DNA of 32,385 bases from the NCBI GenBank assembly GCA_013298865.1, contig JAAFJL010000045.1, forward strand, positions 1 through 32,385. Reading direction: 5' to 3'. This stretch comes from Cytophagales bacterium (GTDB lineage: Bacteria > Bacteroidota > Bacteroidia > Cytophagales > Spirosomataceae). The position numbers were made by a program, and so were the translations under genes. The notes beneath the pieces were generated by a model. It had not been told where the DNA came from and searched no databases. It saw only the letters and a program-made list of their open reading frames with translations. Below, piece by piece: positions 7,476 through 16,467 of this stretch (positions are counted from its first letter, which is position 1; the number at the start of each line of letters is the position of its first letter).

Positions 7476-9575
7476 TCAACTAATCCTCGACCAGTTGCTT
7501 TGATTGGCTTGGATGGAAGCAATTTGTTCTCGAATAAGGGTATTTTTAGGTAATTGCAGTTCGTTGTCTTCGTCCAGAATAGCTTGGGCAGTTTCTCTGG
7601 CGACTCTCAAGATTTCCCCGTCTTTTGCCAAATCTGCAATCAATAAGTCAACCACACCAGACTGCTGTGTACCAGATAAATCCCCTGGTCCACGGAGTTG
7701 AAGGTCAACATCGGCAATTTCAAAGCCGTTGGTAGTTCTCACCAAAGTATCTAATCTCGTCCTACTATCTTTCGATAATTTTACATCCGTCATCAAAATA
7801 CAATAACTTTGTTCAGCCCCACGCCCAACCCGTCCACGTAGCTGGTGTAACTGGGCAAGTCCGAATTTCTCGGCACTTTCTACCACCATCACAGAGGCAT
7901 TTGGTACGTTTACTCCCACTTCAATTACCGTAGTTGCCACCATGATTTGGGTTTCAGCTTTCACGAAACGAGCCATCTCAAAATCTTTATCCACAGGTTT
8001 CATTTTTCCGTGAACAATACTCACGTGCTGCTCTGGAAATGCCCTCGTGATACTCTCATAGCCATCCGTGAGGTCTTTGTAGTCCATTTTTTCAGATTCT
8101 TCAATCAAAGGGTAAACTACATAAATCTGTCTGCCTTTTTTGATTTCATCTTTCATAAAACCAAAAACATTCAGTCTGTGCGAGTCATAACGATGCACCG
8201 TTTTAATGGGTTTTCGACCTGCTGGCATTTCATCAATCGTTGAAACATCCAAATCTCCGTACAATGTCATTGCCAAAGTTCGAGGAATTGGCGTTGCCGT
8301 CATGACCAAAATATGGGGGTGAATAAACTTGTTTTTCTCCCATAGTTTTGCCCTTTGTGCCACCCCAAAACGATGCTGTTCATCAATGACACAAAGCCCT
8401 AAATTCTGAAATTGTACTACGTCTTCCAGCAATGCGTGTGTACCTACCAAAATCTTTAATGAACCGTCTAAAAGTCCCTCATGGATACTCACACGAGCTT
8501 TTTTACGAACAGAACCCGTTAATTTTTCAATCCTGATACCCAATGAATTCGCAAATTTTTTCAGTCCCTGATAGTGCTGATCTGCCAAGATTTCTGTGGG
8601 TGCCATGATACACGCCTGACAACCATTATCAATCGCCAAAAGCATACAAATAAACGCCACAATGGTCTTGCCCGAACCCACATCTCCCTGCAAAAGTCGG
8701 TTCATTTGTCGTCCCGTTTTCATATCTTCAAAAATCTCTCGAATCACTTTTTTCTGAGCATTCGTCAAATCAAATGGAAGATGATTTTTGTAGAAATCTG
8801 TCAGCAAAGTAGCACTTTTGAAAACCTGCCCTTCGTACTCTGTTCGGCGTAATAATTTTTGTTTAATGAGCCTTAATTGGTTGTAAAAAAGCTCCTCAAA
8901 CTTTAATCTTCGCTTGGCTTGGTGCAACCATTGTTCGCTTCGGGGATGGTGAATATTATATACGGCATCACGCTTGGGAATGAGCCTAAATTTCTGCGTA
9001 ATATCTTCTGGAAGGGTCTCTCTGATATGCGAATATGCCTCCTCAAGCAAACTACGCTGGAAATTGGCAATAATTTTACTATCAATATAACGCTTTTTGA
9101 GTTTCTCCGTAGTGTTATAAACTGGTTGAAAATGCCCCCCAACAGCGTTGGTTTCATTCAGCAATTCCATTTCTGGATGTTGCATCTGAGCCCTCCCTTG
9201 AAAGAAAGAAGGTTTGCCATAAATCACGTATTCTGAATTGGTACGAAGGTTTTTTTCAAGCCAAGTTATCCCCTGAAACCAAACTAATTCAATCACACCC
9301 GTAGAATCCGAAAACTGCCCCGTCAACCTGGCTTTATGCCCCTCCCCTATTTTTTCCACATATCGCAAACGTCCTTTTATTTGGGCATATTCCATATTAT
9401 CTGTCAGCCCAGAAATATCATGGAACTTCGTGCGGTCTTCGTACCGAAAAGGATAATATTGAATTAAATCTCCGTAATTGAAAATTCGTAATTCTGTCTT
9501 AAAAAGGTCAGCTCGTTGCCCCCACATTCCTTTGAGGCGTGCTATGTCGGTATCAAAAAAATGACTTTGGTACAT
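7476..9575 (-). CDS. recG: ATP-dependent DNA helicase RecG
   Basis: A 699-residue superfamily 2 helicase that remodels stalled replication forks and branch-migrates Holliday junctions. The N-terminal wedge/OB domain (about 1-160) includes GDLIQYYPFRYEDRT. Helicase motifs follow in order: Walker A GDVGSGKT (297-304), APTEILADQH (325-334), DEQHRFG (398-404, the RecG DExH box), MTATPIPRT (425-433), and the C-terminal QLRGRVGRG motif VI. Length and domain order are normal. The ATG at 9575 matches the usual start. A short tract of repeated TTGAATTT words lies just upstream. The gene precedes the serine hydrolase gene on the same strand. Confidence 0.98.
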   Translation of the reverse strand: MYQSHFFDTDIARLKGMWGQRADLFKTELRIFNYGDLIQYYPFRYEDRTKFHDISGLTDNMEYAQIKGRLRYVEKIGEGHKARLTGQFSDSTGVIELVWFQGITWLEKNLRTNSEYVIYGKPSFFQGRAQMQHPEMELLNETNAVGGHFQPVYNTTEKLKKRYIDSKIIANFQRSLLEEAYSHIRETLPEDITQKFRLIPKRDAVYNIHHPRSEQWLHQAKRRLKFEELFYNQLRLIKQKLLRRTEYEGQVFKSATLLTDFYKNHLPFDLTNAQKKVIREIFEDMKTGRQMNRLLQGDVGSGKTIVAFICMLLAIDNGCQACIMAPTEILADQHYQGLKKFANSLGIRIEKLTGSVRKKARVSIHEGLLDGSLKILVGTHALLEDVVQFQNLGLCVIDEQHRFGVAQRAKLWEKNKFIHPHILVMTATPIPRTLAMTLYGDLDVSTIDEMPAGRKPIKTVHRYDSHRLNVFGFMKDEIKKGRQIYVVYPLIEESEKMDYKDLTDGYESITRAFPEQHVSIVHGKMKPVDKDFEMARFVKAETQIMVATTVIEVGVNVPNASVMVVESAEKFGLAQLHQLRGRVGRGAEQSYCILMTDVKLSKDSRTRLDTLVRTTNGFEIADVDLQLRGPGDLSGTQQSGVVDLLIADLAKDGEILRVARETAQAILDEDNELQLPKNTLIREQIASIQANQSNWSRIS

Positions 9576-9624
9576 GGGGGTTGTTGAATTTTTGAATTTT
9601 GAATTGTTGAATTTTAGCTTTTTG

Positions 9625-9790
9625 GCTCGCCCTGATTTGTAGCCCCAATGGAACTGTCGGGGTGGTAATAGTATTATGTCTCTAACACTTTAATCTACAA
9701 ATGCGTCAGAGACGCAATGCCATTATCCGTCCCAAATCGGAGTTTGGGGCGAGCGAAAAATTGCTAACTGTTTACTGCTAACTGTTCACT
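9625..9790. repeat. Composite palindromic intergenic element with 14-bp tandem repeat
   Basis: GCTCGCCC (9625-9632) and GGGCGAGC (9747-9754) are perfect inverted ends 114 nt apart. Inside is a compact hairpin TGCGTC-AGA-GACGCA (9702-9716). To the right, GCTAACTGTTTACT (9763-9776) is repeated as GCTAACTGTTCACT (9777-9790). The block fills the recG-tsaD gap, has no reading frame of note, and is more GC-rich than its surroundings. It looks like a non-coding interspersed element; copy number elsewhere cannot be judged from this window. Confidence 0.5.
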
Positions 9791-9791
9791 A

Positions 9792-10790
9792 TCAAAAGCT
9801 CATTCTGGGCATTGGACTTACGTCTTGCGAACAGAATTCTCCCGCCTCAGCCTTGAAATGGGCTGCTATTGCTATCATGCCTGCGTTGTCTGTACAGTAC
9901 TGAAAATCAGGAATATAGACATTCCAGCCTTGTTCATCTCCGAGTTTTTTTAGCTCATTTCTTAGCCCTGAATTAGCTGAAACTCCACCTGCAATGGCAA
10001 TCTCTTTGATCTTGGTTTCCTTGACAGCCCGCTTGAGTTTTTGCAACAAAATCTTAATCAAAGTTGACTGCATGGAAGCACAAATATCGGCTAAATTCTC
10101 CTGTACGAAGTTAGGGTTTTTTAGTTTTTCTTTCTGTAAAAAATAGAGAAATGCCGTTTTTATTCCTGAAAAAGAATAGTTCAATCCTTGCATTTCTACC
10201 ATCGGAAAGGGGAATTTATTGGGGTCGCCTTCTTTGGCGTATTGATCAATCAATGGACCGCCTGGGTAGGGTAATTCCAGTAATTTTGCTGTTTTGTCGA
10301 AGGCTTCTCCTACGGCGTCGTCTTGGGTTTCGCCAATAATTTCCATATTCAAAGCCGACCGAACCAACACAATTTGCGTATGTCCACCACTAACCGTTAA
10401 ACAGAGAAACGGAAAATTCGGTTTTGGTTCATCAATAAAATGAGCCAAAACGTGTGCCTGCATATGATGTACGTCAATCAGGGGGAGATTCAAGCCCAAA
10501 GCTAAGGATTTCGCAAAAGATGCACCTACCAGAAGTGAGCCTAAAAGTCCAGGTCCACGAGTAAAAGCTATGGCATTTAGGTCATTTTTCGTTATATTCG
10601 CTCTTTGTAGAGCTTCCGCAACAACGGGTACGATGTGTTGCTGGTGGGCTCGGCTGGCAAGTTCAGGCACAACACCGCCCCATTTCTGGTGAATCGCCTG
10701 AGTGGCAACAATGTTGGAATGAACTTTGCCGTTAATAATCACAGCCGCAGAGCTATCATCACAAGAAGATTCTATCGCTAAAATGGTCAT
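9792..10790 (-). CDS. tsaD: tRNA N6-adenosine threonylcarbamoyltransferase TsaD
   Basis: A 332-residue enzyme that transfers the threonylcarbamoyl group to A37 of tRNAs decoding ANN codons, working with TsaB and TsaE. It has the ASKHA ATPase fold: MTILAIESSCDDSSAAV at the start, the metal-binding HMQAH motif (His109, His113), TVSGGHTQ, and late CTDNAGMIA with Asp301 as third metal ligand. The start is set at ATG 10790 because it gives the canonical N-terminus; an upstream in-frame ATG at 10847 lies beyond a good -7 box and would add 19 atypical residues. The gene is divergent from the 10860-15964 region, and a neighbouring tamB is common in Bacteroidota. Confidence 0.98.
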   Translation of the reverse strand: MTILAIESSCDDSSAAVIINGKVHSNIVATQAIHQKWGGVVPELASRAHQQHIVPVVAEALQRANITKNDLNAIAFTRGPGLLGSLLVGASFAKSLALGLNLPLIDVHHMQAHVLAHFIDEPKPNFPFLCLTVSGGHTQIVLVRSALNMEIIGETQDDAVGEAFDKTAKLLELPYPGGPLIDQYAKEGDPNKFPFPMVEMQGLNYSFSGIKTAFLYFLQKEKLKNPNFVQENLADICASMQSTLIKILLQKLKRAVKETKIKEIAIAGGVSANSGLRNELKKLGDEQGWNVYIPDFQYCTDNAGMIAIAAHFKAEAGEFCSQDVSPMPRMSF

Positions 10791-10805
10791 TTGTTTATTT
10801 TTTTG

Positions 10806-10813
10806 CAAAGATA
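10806..10813 (-). promoter_or_regulatory. -7 box of the tsaD promoter
   Basis: The minus strand reads TATCTTTG, a full TAnnTTTG match, 16 nt upstream of the tsaD start at 10790. A -33 TTTG is not clear. The box lies between the two possible starts and so helps choose the shorter protein. Confidence 0.5.
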
Positions 10814-10859
10814 AGAGTTTAGACAATGATAAATTTAAGAAAGCCACTATAAGGAATTA

Positions 10860-11276
10860 ATGGAAAATACTGAAGAATTAAAATTCAAAGAATTAACAGA
10901 ACAGATTATCAGGAAATTCTATCAAGTCTATAATGAACTTGGTTTTGGTTTTTTAGAAAAAGTTTATCAAAACGCTTTGTATCTTGAATTACTCTCAGAG
11001 GGCTTTGAAGTAAAGCCCCAACAAAAAATTAATGTTTACTATAAAGGTCGACAAGTAGGTGAATATTTTGCTGATATTATAGTTAATAACTTGATAATTT
11101 TAGAGTTAAAAGCAGTAGATTATTTAGTAGAAGAGCATGAACTTCAATTGATTAACTATCTTAAAGCAACAGAAATAGAAGTTGGACTGCTCCTTAATTT
11201 CGGAGTAAAACCTCAAATAAAAAGAAAGGTTTTTGATAATAATCGAAAAAAATCATTGCCGAAAATCAAGTTATGA
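10860..11276 (+). CDS. GxxExxY-family protein (PD-(D/E)XK-like)
   Basis: A 138-residue protein of the GxxExxY family. The naming motif is at Gly30-Glu33-Tyr36 in LGFGFLEKVYQNAL. A PD-(D/E)XK-like active site is visible as FADIIVNN (Asp72) and LELKA (Glu82, Lys84), with a downstream Gln96 in ELQLINYLK. The family is thought to be related to restriction-type nucleases, but its biological role is not established. The gene sits alone between tsaD and tamB, is AT-rich compared with tamB, and is followed directly by a hairpin-forming repeat, so a recent insertion is plausible. No partner restriction or modification gene is present. Confidence 0.85.
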   Translation: MENTEELKFKELTEQIIRKFYQVYNELGFGFLEKVYQNALYLELLSEGFEVKPQQKINVYYKGRQVGEYFADIIVNNLIILELKAVDYLVEEHELQLINYLKATEIEVGLLLNFGVKPQIKRKVFDNNRKKSLPKIKL

Positions 11277-11294
11277 TTGTGTTCTAAGCGAATA

Positions 11295-11392
11295 GCACAC
11301 AGATGACACAGATGCAAGCAACACAGATTTTAAAAGGATAAAAATAAGAATCAGTGTAAATCTGTGCTTGAAAATCCGTGTCATCCGTGTGC
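11295..11392. repeat. Hairpin-forming interspersed repeat (CACAGATGACACAGAT type)
   Basis: GCACACAGATGACACAGAT (11295-11313) pairs with ATCCGTGTCATCCGTGTGC (11374-11392) with two G-T-type mismatches in 19. Inner segments ACACAGATTT and AAATCTGTG extend the stem. Similar CACAGATGACACAGAT-type words are familiar as dispersed intergenic repeats in many bacterial genomes; this is recollection, not a search. The element separates the GxxExxY gene from tamB and carries a spurious GTG start for the latter. Confidence 0.65.
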
Positions 11393-11416
11393 CAGTATCC
11401 AATATCCCAGAAAACA

Positions 11417-14400
11417 ATGTTTGTAAAAATTCTCAAAATACTCATCAAAACAATCCTCTATTCGATAGTGGGTATTTTGTTGTTGTCTGTTTTGGGAGTT
11501 ATTCTGCTACGAACTTCCGATGTTCAAACTCGTTTGGCTCAGTATTATGCACCCAAAATTTCTAAAATGTTGGGCTATCCTGTTGAAATTGACAAAGTTA
11601 CAGTTCGTTTTTTCGACGAAGCAACCCTTGAAGGTGTGCGTATCAAAGACTATCAGGGTTTTCAGATGATTGATGTCGAGAAGTTAGATGTAGATTTTCA
11701 ACTAAAAAGTTTACTCCAAGACAGCCTTCAAACTAAGCTCGATTATGTGCGGTTGTATCACCCAAAAGTAGAATTGGTAACAGATAAAAACGGAGATTTG
11801 AACATTGATGAATTTATCCGTAGAATCAGTAAACTGACTGCCCCTACAACCCCTCGGACTACTGCCCCAACGCCATTCAAAATTGGCGAAGCAGACATTG
11901 TAGATGGTATTTTTAGTATGAATGATGAGGCTGAACCTTACATGAAAGACAAAAAATCTTTCGACCATTATCATTTTACTTTTCATGAATTCAATGCTCA
12001 TCTGAACGACTTCACACTCATCAGAGATACCGTTTCGTTTAGTGCCAACATCAAGGGATACGACAAGTCTTCCGACCTAAGAATCAAGACCTTACGAACA
12101 AAATTCTTACTTTCTGATACCCAGATGAGGTTTGATAATTTGTTCTTGAAGTTTAATAATACAACAGTTCGTAATCAAATGTTGATGACCTTCAACAGCC
12201 AAAAGGATTTTAAACATTGGAATTCTTTGGTCAGGATGAAGGCAACTTTTGATTCTTCGGTCGTGGCTTCTCAGGACATTGCCAAGTTTGTCAATGCCAT
12301 GTACGACTACAAGGATATTTACTACCTCAATGGCAAGTTTGATGGTACGGTCAACGATTTTAAACTGACCAATTTCGACTTATATTTTGCCAAAAAATCA
12401 AAACTTCGTGGCGATTTTGCCTTCAAAGGTTTGCCTTCAATTCCGAAAACGCTAATGGATTTGAAAATGCGTAAATCTTATGTGCAAGTATCTGAATTAG
12501 AGCGATATATCGGAAAAGATGCTATTGCTAAAATTGAAAAATTTGGGCATATTATGTTCGACGGTACTTTCAAAGGAACAACTTCAAATTTTAAAACAAC
12601 AGGAATTTTAGACTCGGATTTAGGGCATACCGACGTGGACGTAGCAATGGTTCTGAAACCTAATTCTGCCAATTCAACCTATCAAGGGAAAGTTCGTGTA
12701 GAGAATTTCAAGTTAGGGAAACTCATCGAAAATGCAGGTTCTTTGGGCGACTTGACGCTCTCTGGCAATATCGTCGGCAAAGGGTTTTCGGTAAAAAATG
12801 CTACACTCAGTTTTGATGGTAGCGTAAAGCAACTGACTTATAATCAGTATAGTTACAAAAATATTTATATTGATGGCAAGCTATCAAAAGAACTTTTTGA
12901 TGGTCGTGTTGCCTTGAAAGACACCAATGTAATTTTTGATTTGGATGGAAAAGTTGACCTACGAGAAGGACGAGAATTCTTTGATTTGCACGGAAAAGTC
13001 TCAAAAGCAAACCTAAAACCTTTGCATTTTAGTGAGCAAGATTGGCGTTTTCAGACCATCGTGGATGCTCAGTTTTCGGGCAAAAAGATTGATGATATTA
13101 TCGGACAAGGAAGGCTGAGAAATACTTATATCAATCTCGAAAAGAAGAACCTTGTGATTGACTCGTTACTCATAACTTCTTCTAATACAGACGATTACAG
13201 AAAAATTAATATCGAATCAGACTTGGCTAACTTGAATTTTGTAGGGAATTTTAAGCCTTCGACTGTTGCCAAAGATTTACCCCAATTGGTAGAAGAATAC
13301 AAACTCTATTTTGTGGGCGATGAAATCAGCAGAAGTAATTATTATGCTACTAAAAATTTTACGCCTTCGCAAAGCTATAAGATTGATTATCAGTTAAATC
13401 TAAAACATATTGACCCAATTTTGGCGTTGTTTTATCCAGAAGGACACGTCTCGAAAAAGACCTTGGTCGATGGTACTTTTGGGGTTGGTAATACCTCAAC
13501 GTTCAATCTGAATTCTAAAATTGATACGCTCATGTTGGGTGATTATAAGTTTTACAAATCTGATATAGAACTTAACTCTTCTAAATTTTATAACACTGCC
13601 GAAGTCTTGGCGGCGGTGATTATTAATTCTAAAAATCAAAAACTCAATGTTTTAGCCCCTACCGAAAATCTTGATTTGGAAGCCTCTTGGGACCAAGACC
13701 GCATCTCGTTCACGAGTGGACTAAAGCAAGTAGGCACAACGAACAGAGCTAATCTGAATGGGACTTTGAGGTTTATTCAAGATGGTTTAGAACTACAATT
13801 CAAGCGGTCGAAGTTTAGGTTATTGGAACAGGATTGGAACATCAACCCAAACAATTTATTGACGATTGCAGGCAATGGATTAACTTCAAAAGACTTTACG
13901 ATTGCCAATCTTGACCAGTTAATTTCGGCAGATGGAATTATCTCTTCTGATTCTACCCAGACAATGAATTTCAAGGCAAAAGATTTTAAAATAGAGACAC
14001 TTTCTCCACTTATTGCCCTGAATATCAAAGGAATAGTGAACGGAGATATTGATTTATCGAACGCCTATCGGTCGGTGAATTTGAACAGTAAATTGACAGT
14101 AAACGACTTAACTTTTGATGAGACATTGATTGGGAATCTGTCTGGAGAAGCCCGTTACGACCAAGACAAAAAAATCCTCAATTTGGATTATAACATCGAA
14201 CGCCTCAACAACAATATTCTCACGCTTCAAGGTACGTACGACCCCCGTAAAAAAGACAATTCTTTAGACATGGTGGCAAATTTGAACAAGAGTAGTTTGC
14301 AAATTTTAGAGAGTTTCACGAAAGATATTTTTTCTAAATTAGACGGTACAGCCAGTGGAAAACTCAAAATTAATGGGACATTGGGGCATCCACTTTTGGT

Positions 14401-15964
14401 GGGCGAAATTGACATTAAAAAAGGTCATGCAACTTTTGATTATCTGAATACTTCCCTCAATTTTGAAGATAAAATTTCTTTTGAACCTGACGAAATTCGT
14501 ACAAAAAACCTTTACATCACAGACGACGAAGGCAATAAAGCAACTCTAAGAGGTGGCGTTTTCTATGATGGCGAAAGCACTTTCAATGTTTCCTTGAACA
14601 CTGATTTACAGAAGTTTAAGATTATGAATACCTTGCCCAAAGACAATGATTTGTACTACGGCACAGGATACGCCACTGGAAAATTGTCGTTGACAGGTTC
14701 TTTTGACAACCTGAAAGTTAGTACAGACCTCCGCACAGAACGAGGCACAAAATTGTATATTCCTTTAGACCGTGCGGCGGAGGCTGGTGGAAAAGACGAC
14801 ATCGAGTTTGTGAGTGTGGTAATGCGACAAGATTCTTTGGCGAAAATTCAGACAAAAACTGCTAAAAAAGCTGCCAGTAGTAGCAACGGGATTAAGTTAG
14901 ATTTAAACTTTGACCTTACGCCAGATGCCTATGGGGAAGTCCAGTTCGACAAGCAAACGGGGGACATCATGAAGGCAAATGGTTCTGGTAGAATTAATAT
15001 GAAAATTGATACCAAAGGCGACTTTGCCATGACGGGCGGGTATCAGATTGAACGTGGAGATTATACCTTTACTTTCTTGAATTTTGTGAATAAAAAATTT
15101 ACCATTCAGCGTGGTAGTAGCATTAATTGGTCTGGAAATCCCTACGATGCAGTCTTGGATATTAAAGCAATTTACTCTCAGAATATCAGTTACTTAGGTT
15201 CAGTTATCGATACAAATAGTACAGGACAACAGTACAAAAATCGAGCAGAATATACCAGAGGTTACCCTGTTGATGTAATCTTTAACTTGAAAAATAGCCT
15301 CTTAAACCCAACGATTTCTTATGATTTGAAGCTACGAGACTATCCACAAGATGGAAAATTCAATCAGGAAGTAACAGCATTTGAAAATCGCTTAAAGACT
15401 GATGACCAGTCACTTAGCAATCAGGTTACGAGTGTCCTATTGTTGGGACAAATGATTTCTCAGACAAGTTCCACGGCTTACGGGGCGAATAATATCCTGA
15501 GTAATATTGTAGAATTTGCCTCCAATCAGGTGAGTAATGCCTTCTCTCAGATTGACCCAAACTTGCTTGTAAATGTCACCTTAAATCCTGGAAATTCTAC
15601 TCAAGGTCTCATCAACTTCACTAATTTACAAGTCGGAGTTAGTTATAATATCAATAATAGATTCAGAATTACCCGTAGCGGTGGTTTTACCAATGCTGCT
15701 AACCAAGCCAATGCCCAATCACTTTTGGGCGACTGGGCTTTGGAATGGCTCATTACACCAGACGGAAATATGAGGCTGAAAACCTATAACCGCAACGTAC
15801 AAACATCGCTTACGCAAGGCTCTACAAATACCCAAACCTATACTGCCAGTGGAGTGAGTTTTGTATATTCTAAAAACTTTAATTACTTCTTCAAACCCAA
15901 GAAAAAACCCAATTTCCTGACCGTTCCAAGCACGGCTTTAGTGAGTAAAGGAGAGGGAAATTAG
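11417..15964 (+). CDS. tamB: TamB-like translocation and assembly module protein
   Basis: A 1515-residue AsmA/TamB-superfamily protein, which bridges inner and outer membrane and is linked to outer-membrane protein assembly and lipid transport. A single N-terminal membrane helix (about residues 8-28) is followed by an AsmA-like section, a Thr/Pro-rich spacer near residues 141-155, and then about 1300 residues of beta-strand-rich sequence expected to form the long hydrophobic groove. The C-terminal DUF490/TamB region is recognised by FVNKKFTIQRGSSINWSGNP (about 1225-1245) and the following Gly/Asn-rich strands. The start is placed at ATG 11417; an upstream GTG at 11378 lies inside the repeat. 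No TamA-like barrel gene is adjacent. Confidence 0.88.
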   Translation: MFVKILKILIKTILYSIVGILLLSVLGVILLRTSDVQTRLAQYYAPKISKMLGYPVEIDKVTVRFFDEATLEGVRIKDYQGFQMIDVEKLDVDFQLKSLLQDSLQTKLDYVRLYHPKVELVTDKNGDLNIDEFIRRISKLTAPTTPRTTAPTPFKIGEADIVDGIFSMNDEAEPYMKDKKSFDHYHFTFHEFNAHLNDFTLIRDTVSFSANIKGYDKSSDLRIKTLRTKFLLSDTQMRFDNLFLKFNNTTVRNQMLMTFNSQKDFKHWNSLVRMKATFDSSVVASQDIAKFVNAMYDYKDIYYLNGKFDGTVNDFKLTNFDLYFAKKSKLRGDFAFKGLPSIPKTLMDLKMRKSYVQVSELERYIGKDAIAKIEKFGHIMFDGTFKGTTSNFKTTGILDSDLGHTDVDVAMVLKPNSANSTYQGKVRVENFKLGKLIENAGSLGDLTLSGNIVGKGFSVKNATLSFDGSVKQLTYNQYSYKNIYIDGKLSKELFDGRVALKDTNVIFDLDGKVDLREGREFFDLHGKVSKANLKPLHFSEQDWRFQTIVDAQFSGKKIDDIIGQGRLRNTYINLEKKNLVIDSLLITSSNTDDYRKINIESDLANLNFVGNFKPSTVAKDLPQLVEEYKLYFVGDEISRSNYYATKNFTPSQSYKIDYQLNLKHIDPILALFYPEGHVSKKTLVDGTFGVGNTSTFNLNSKIDTLMLGDYKFYKSDIELNSSKFYNTAEVLAAVIINSKNQKLNVLAPTENLDLEASWDQDRISFTSGLKQVGTTNRANLNGTLRFIQDGLELQFKRSKFRLLEQDWNINPNNLLTIAGNGLTSKDFTIANLDQLISADGIISSDSTQTMNFKAKDFKIETLSPLIALNIKGIVNGDIDLSNAYRSVNLNSKLTVNDLTFDETLIGNLSGEARYDQDKKILNLDYNIERLNNNILTLQGTYDPRKKDNSLDMVANLNKSSLQILESFTKDIFSKLDGTASGKLKINGTLGHPLLVGEIDIKKGHATFDYLNTSLNFEDKISFEPDEIRTKNLYITDDEGNKATLRGGVFYDGESTFNVSLNTDLQKFKIMNTLPKDNDLYYGTGYATGKLSLTGSFDNLKVSTDLRTERGTKLYIPLDRAAEAGGKDDIEFVSVVMRQDSLAKIQTKTAKKAASSSNGIKLDLNFDLTPDAYGEVQFDKQTGDIMKANGSGRINMKIDTKGDFAMTGGYQIERGDYTFTFLNFVNKKFTIQRGSSINWSGNPYDAVLDIKAIYSQNISYLGSVIDTNSTGQQYKNRAEYTRGYPVDVIFNLKNSLLNPTISYDLKLRDYPQDGKFNQEVTAFENRLKTDDQSLSNQVTSVLLLGQMISQTSSTAYGANNILSNIVEFASNQVSNAFSQIDPNLLVNVTLNPGNSTQGLINFTNLQVGVSYNINNRFRITRSGGFTNAANQANAQSLLGDWALEWLITPDGNMRLKTYNRNVQTSLTQGSTNTQTYTASGVSFVYSKNFNYFFKPKKKPNFLTVPSTALVSKGEGN

Positions 15965-15996
15965 GAGGTTTCGATGCTGAGTGCCGCCCAGTTCGT

Positions 15997-16395
15997 TTAT
16001 TGATGTTCGATGTTCGTCTTTCTACTCTCCAAAAACAATGCAAATAGTAGCCCCAAACCAACGCCCCACAAAATCCAAGCTGCTCCGTGAAGGGCTACTT
16101 CAAAAGATTCACTGTATAATTGCCTAAACCAAGTGAGTGCGATACCGTCTAAAAATGTAGCAGTAAATGTCATGATTACCACGGGTTTTAGGAGTTCGTT
16201 AAAACGTAACTTCGAGATTAATGTAGTGACGTACATAAACCCAAATGTTACAGGAATGGCAAGTACAAAAAATAGCAACATCATTGGATTATTTTCTGAG
16301 AAAACCATGGCTCCACAAAAATGAATAATCATGGCGGCAGTGAACCAAAATACTACTCCAAGGGCTGTAAATAAAATAATTTTTGAATTGTTCAT
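15997..16395 (-). CDS. Four-helix membrane protein of unknown function
   Basis: A 132-residue integral membrane protein with four hydrophobic segments (about residues 6-29, 38-60, 71-90 and 101-124) and short polar loops, ending in a charged tail. It resembles the small DUF5367-type membrane proteins, but that is a memory-based suggestion. It lies downstream of a TetR-family gene on the same strand, with a 15-bp perfect palindrome about 37 nt before its start, so it may be the regulator's target. Function unknown. Confidence 0.65.
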   Translation of the reverse strand: MNNSKIILFTALGVVFWFTAAMIIHFCGAMVFSENNPMMLLFFVLAIPVTFGFMYVTTLISKLRFNELLKPVVIMTFTATFLDGIALTWFRQLYSESFEVALHGAAWILWGVGLGLLFALFLESRKTNIEHQ

Positions 16396-16431
16396 GGCTT
16401 GTAAATGTTTGATTATTACAAATTTGACAAG

Positions 16432-16446
16432 AACAAGTCGCTTGTT
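16432..16446. promoter_or_regulatory. Palindrome AACAAG-TCG-CTTGTT, possible TetR operator
   Basis: A perfect 6-bp inverted repeat with a 3-nt centre, located between the TetR-family gene stop (16468) and the start of the membrane protein gene (16395). The size and symmetry suit a TetR dimer. No second copy was found upstream of the TetR gene, which weakens autoregulation. Confidence 0.35.
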
Positions 16447-16467
16447 TTAGACGATACCGTACAAATC

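Noticed and set aside
7947-9236. Several plus-strand open frames of 84-105 codons within recG
   Set aside because: They lie entirely inside the well-supported recG gene on the other strand and show no family signature.
10791-10847. 19-residue N-terminal extension of TsaD
   Set aside because: The canonical TsaD start is at 10790, and a full TAnnTTTG box lies between it and the upstream ATG.
11378-11416. 13-residue N-terminal extension of the TamB-like protein from a GTG
   Set aside because: It lies in the arm of an intergenic repeat; ATG 11417 gives a short basic N-terminus followed directly by the membrane helix.
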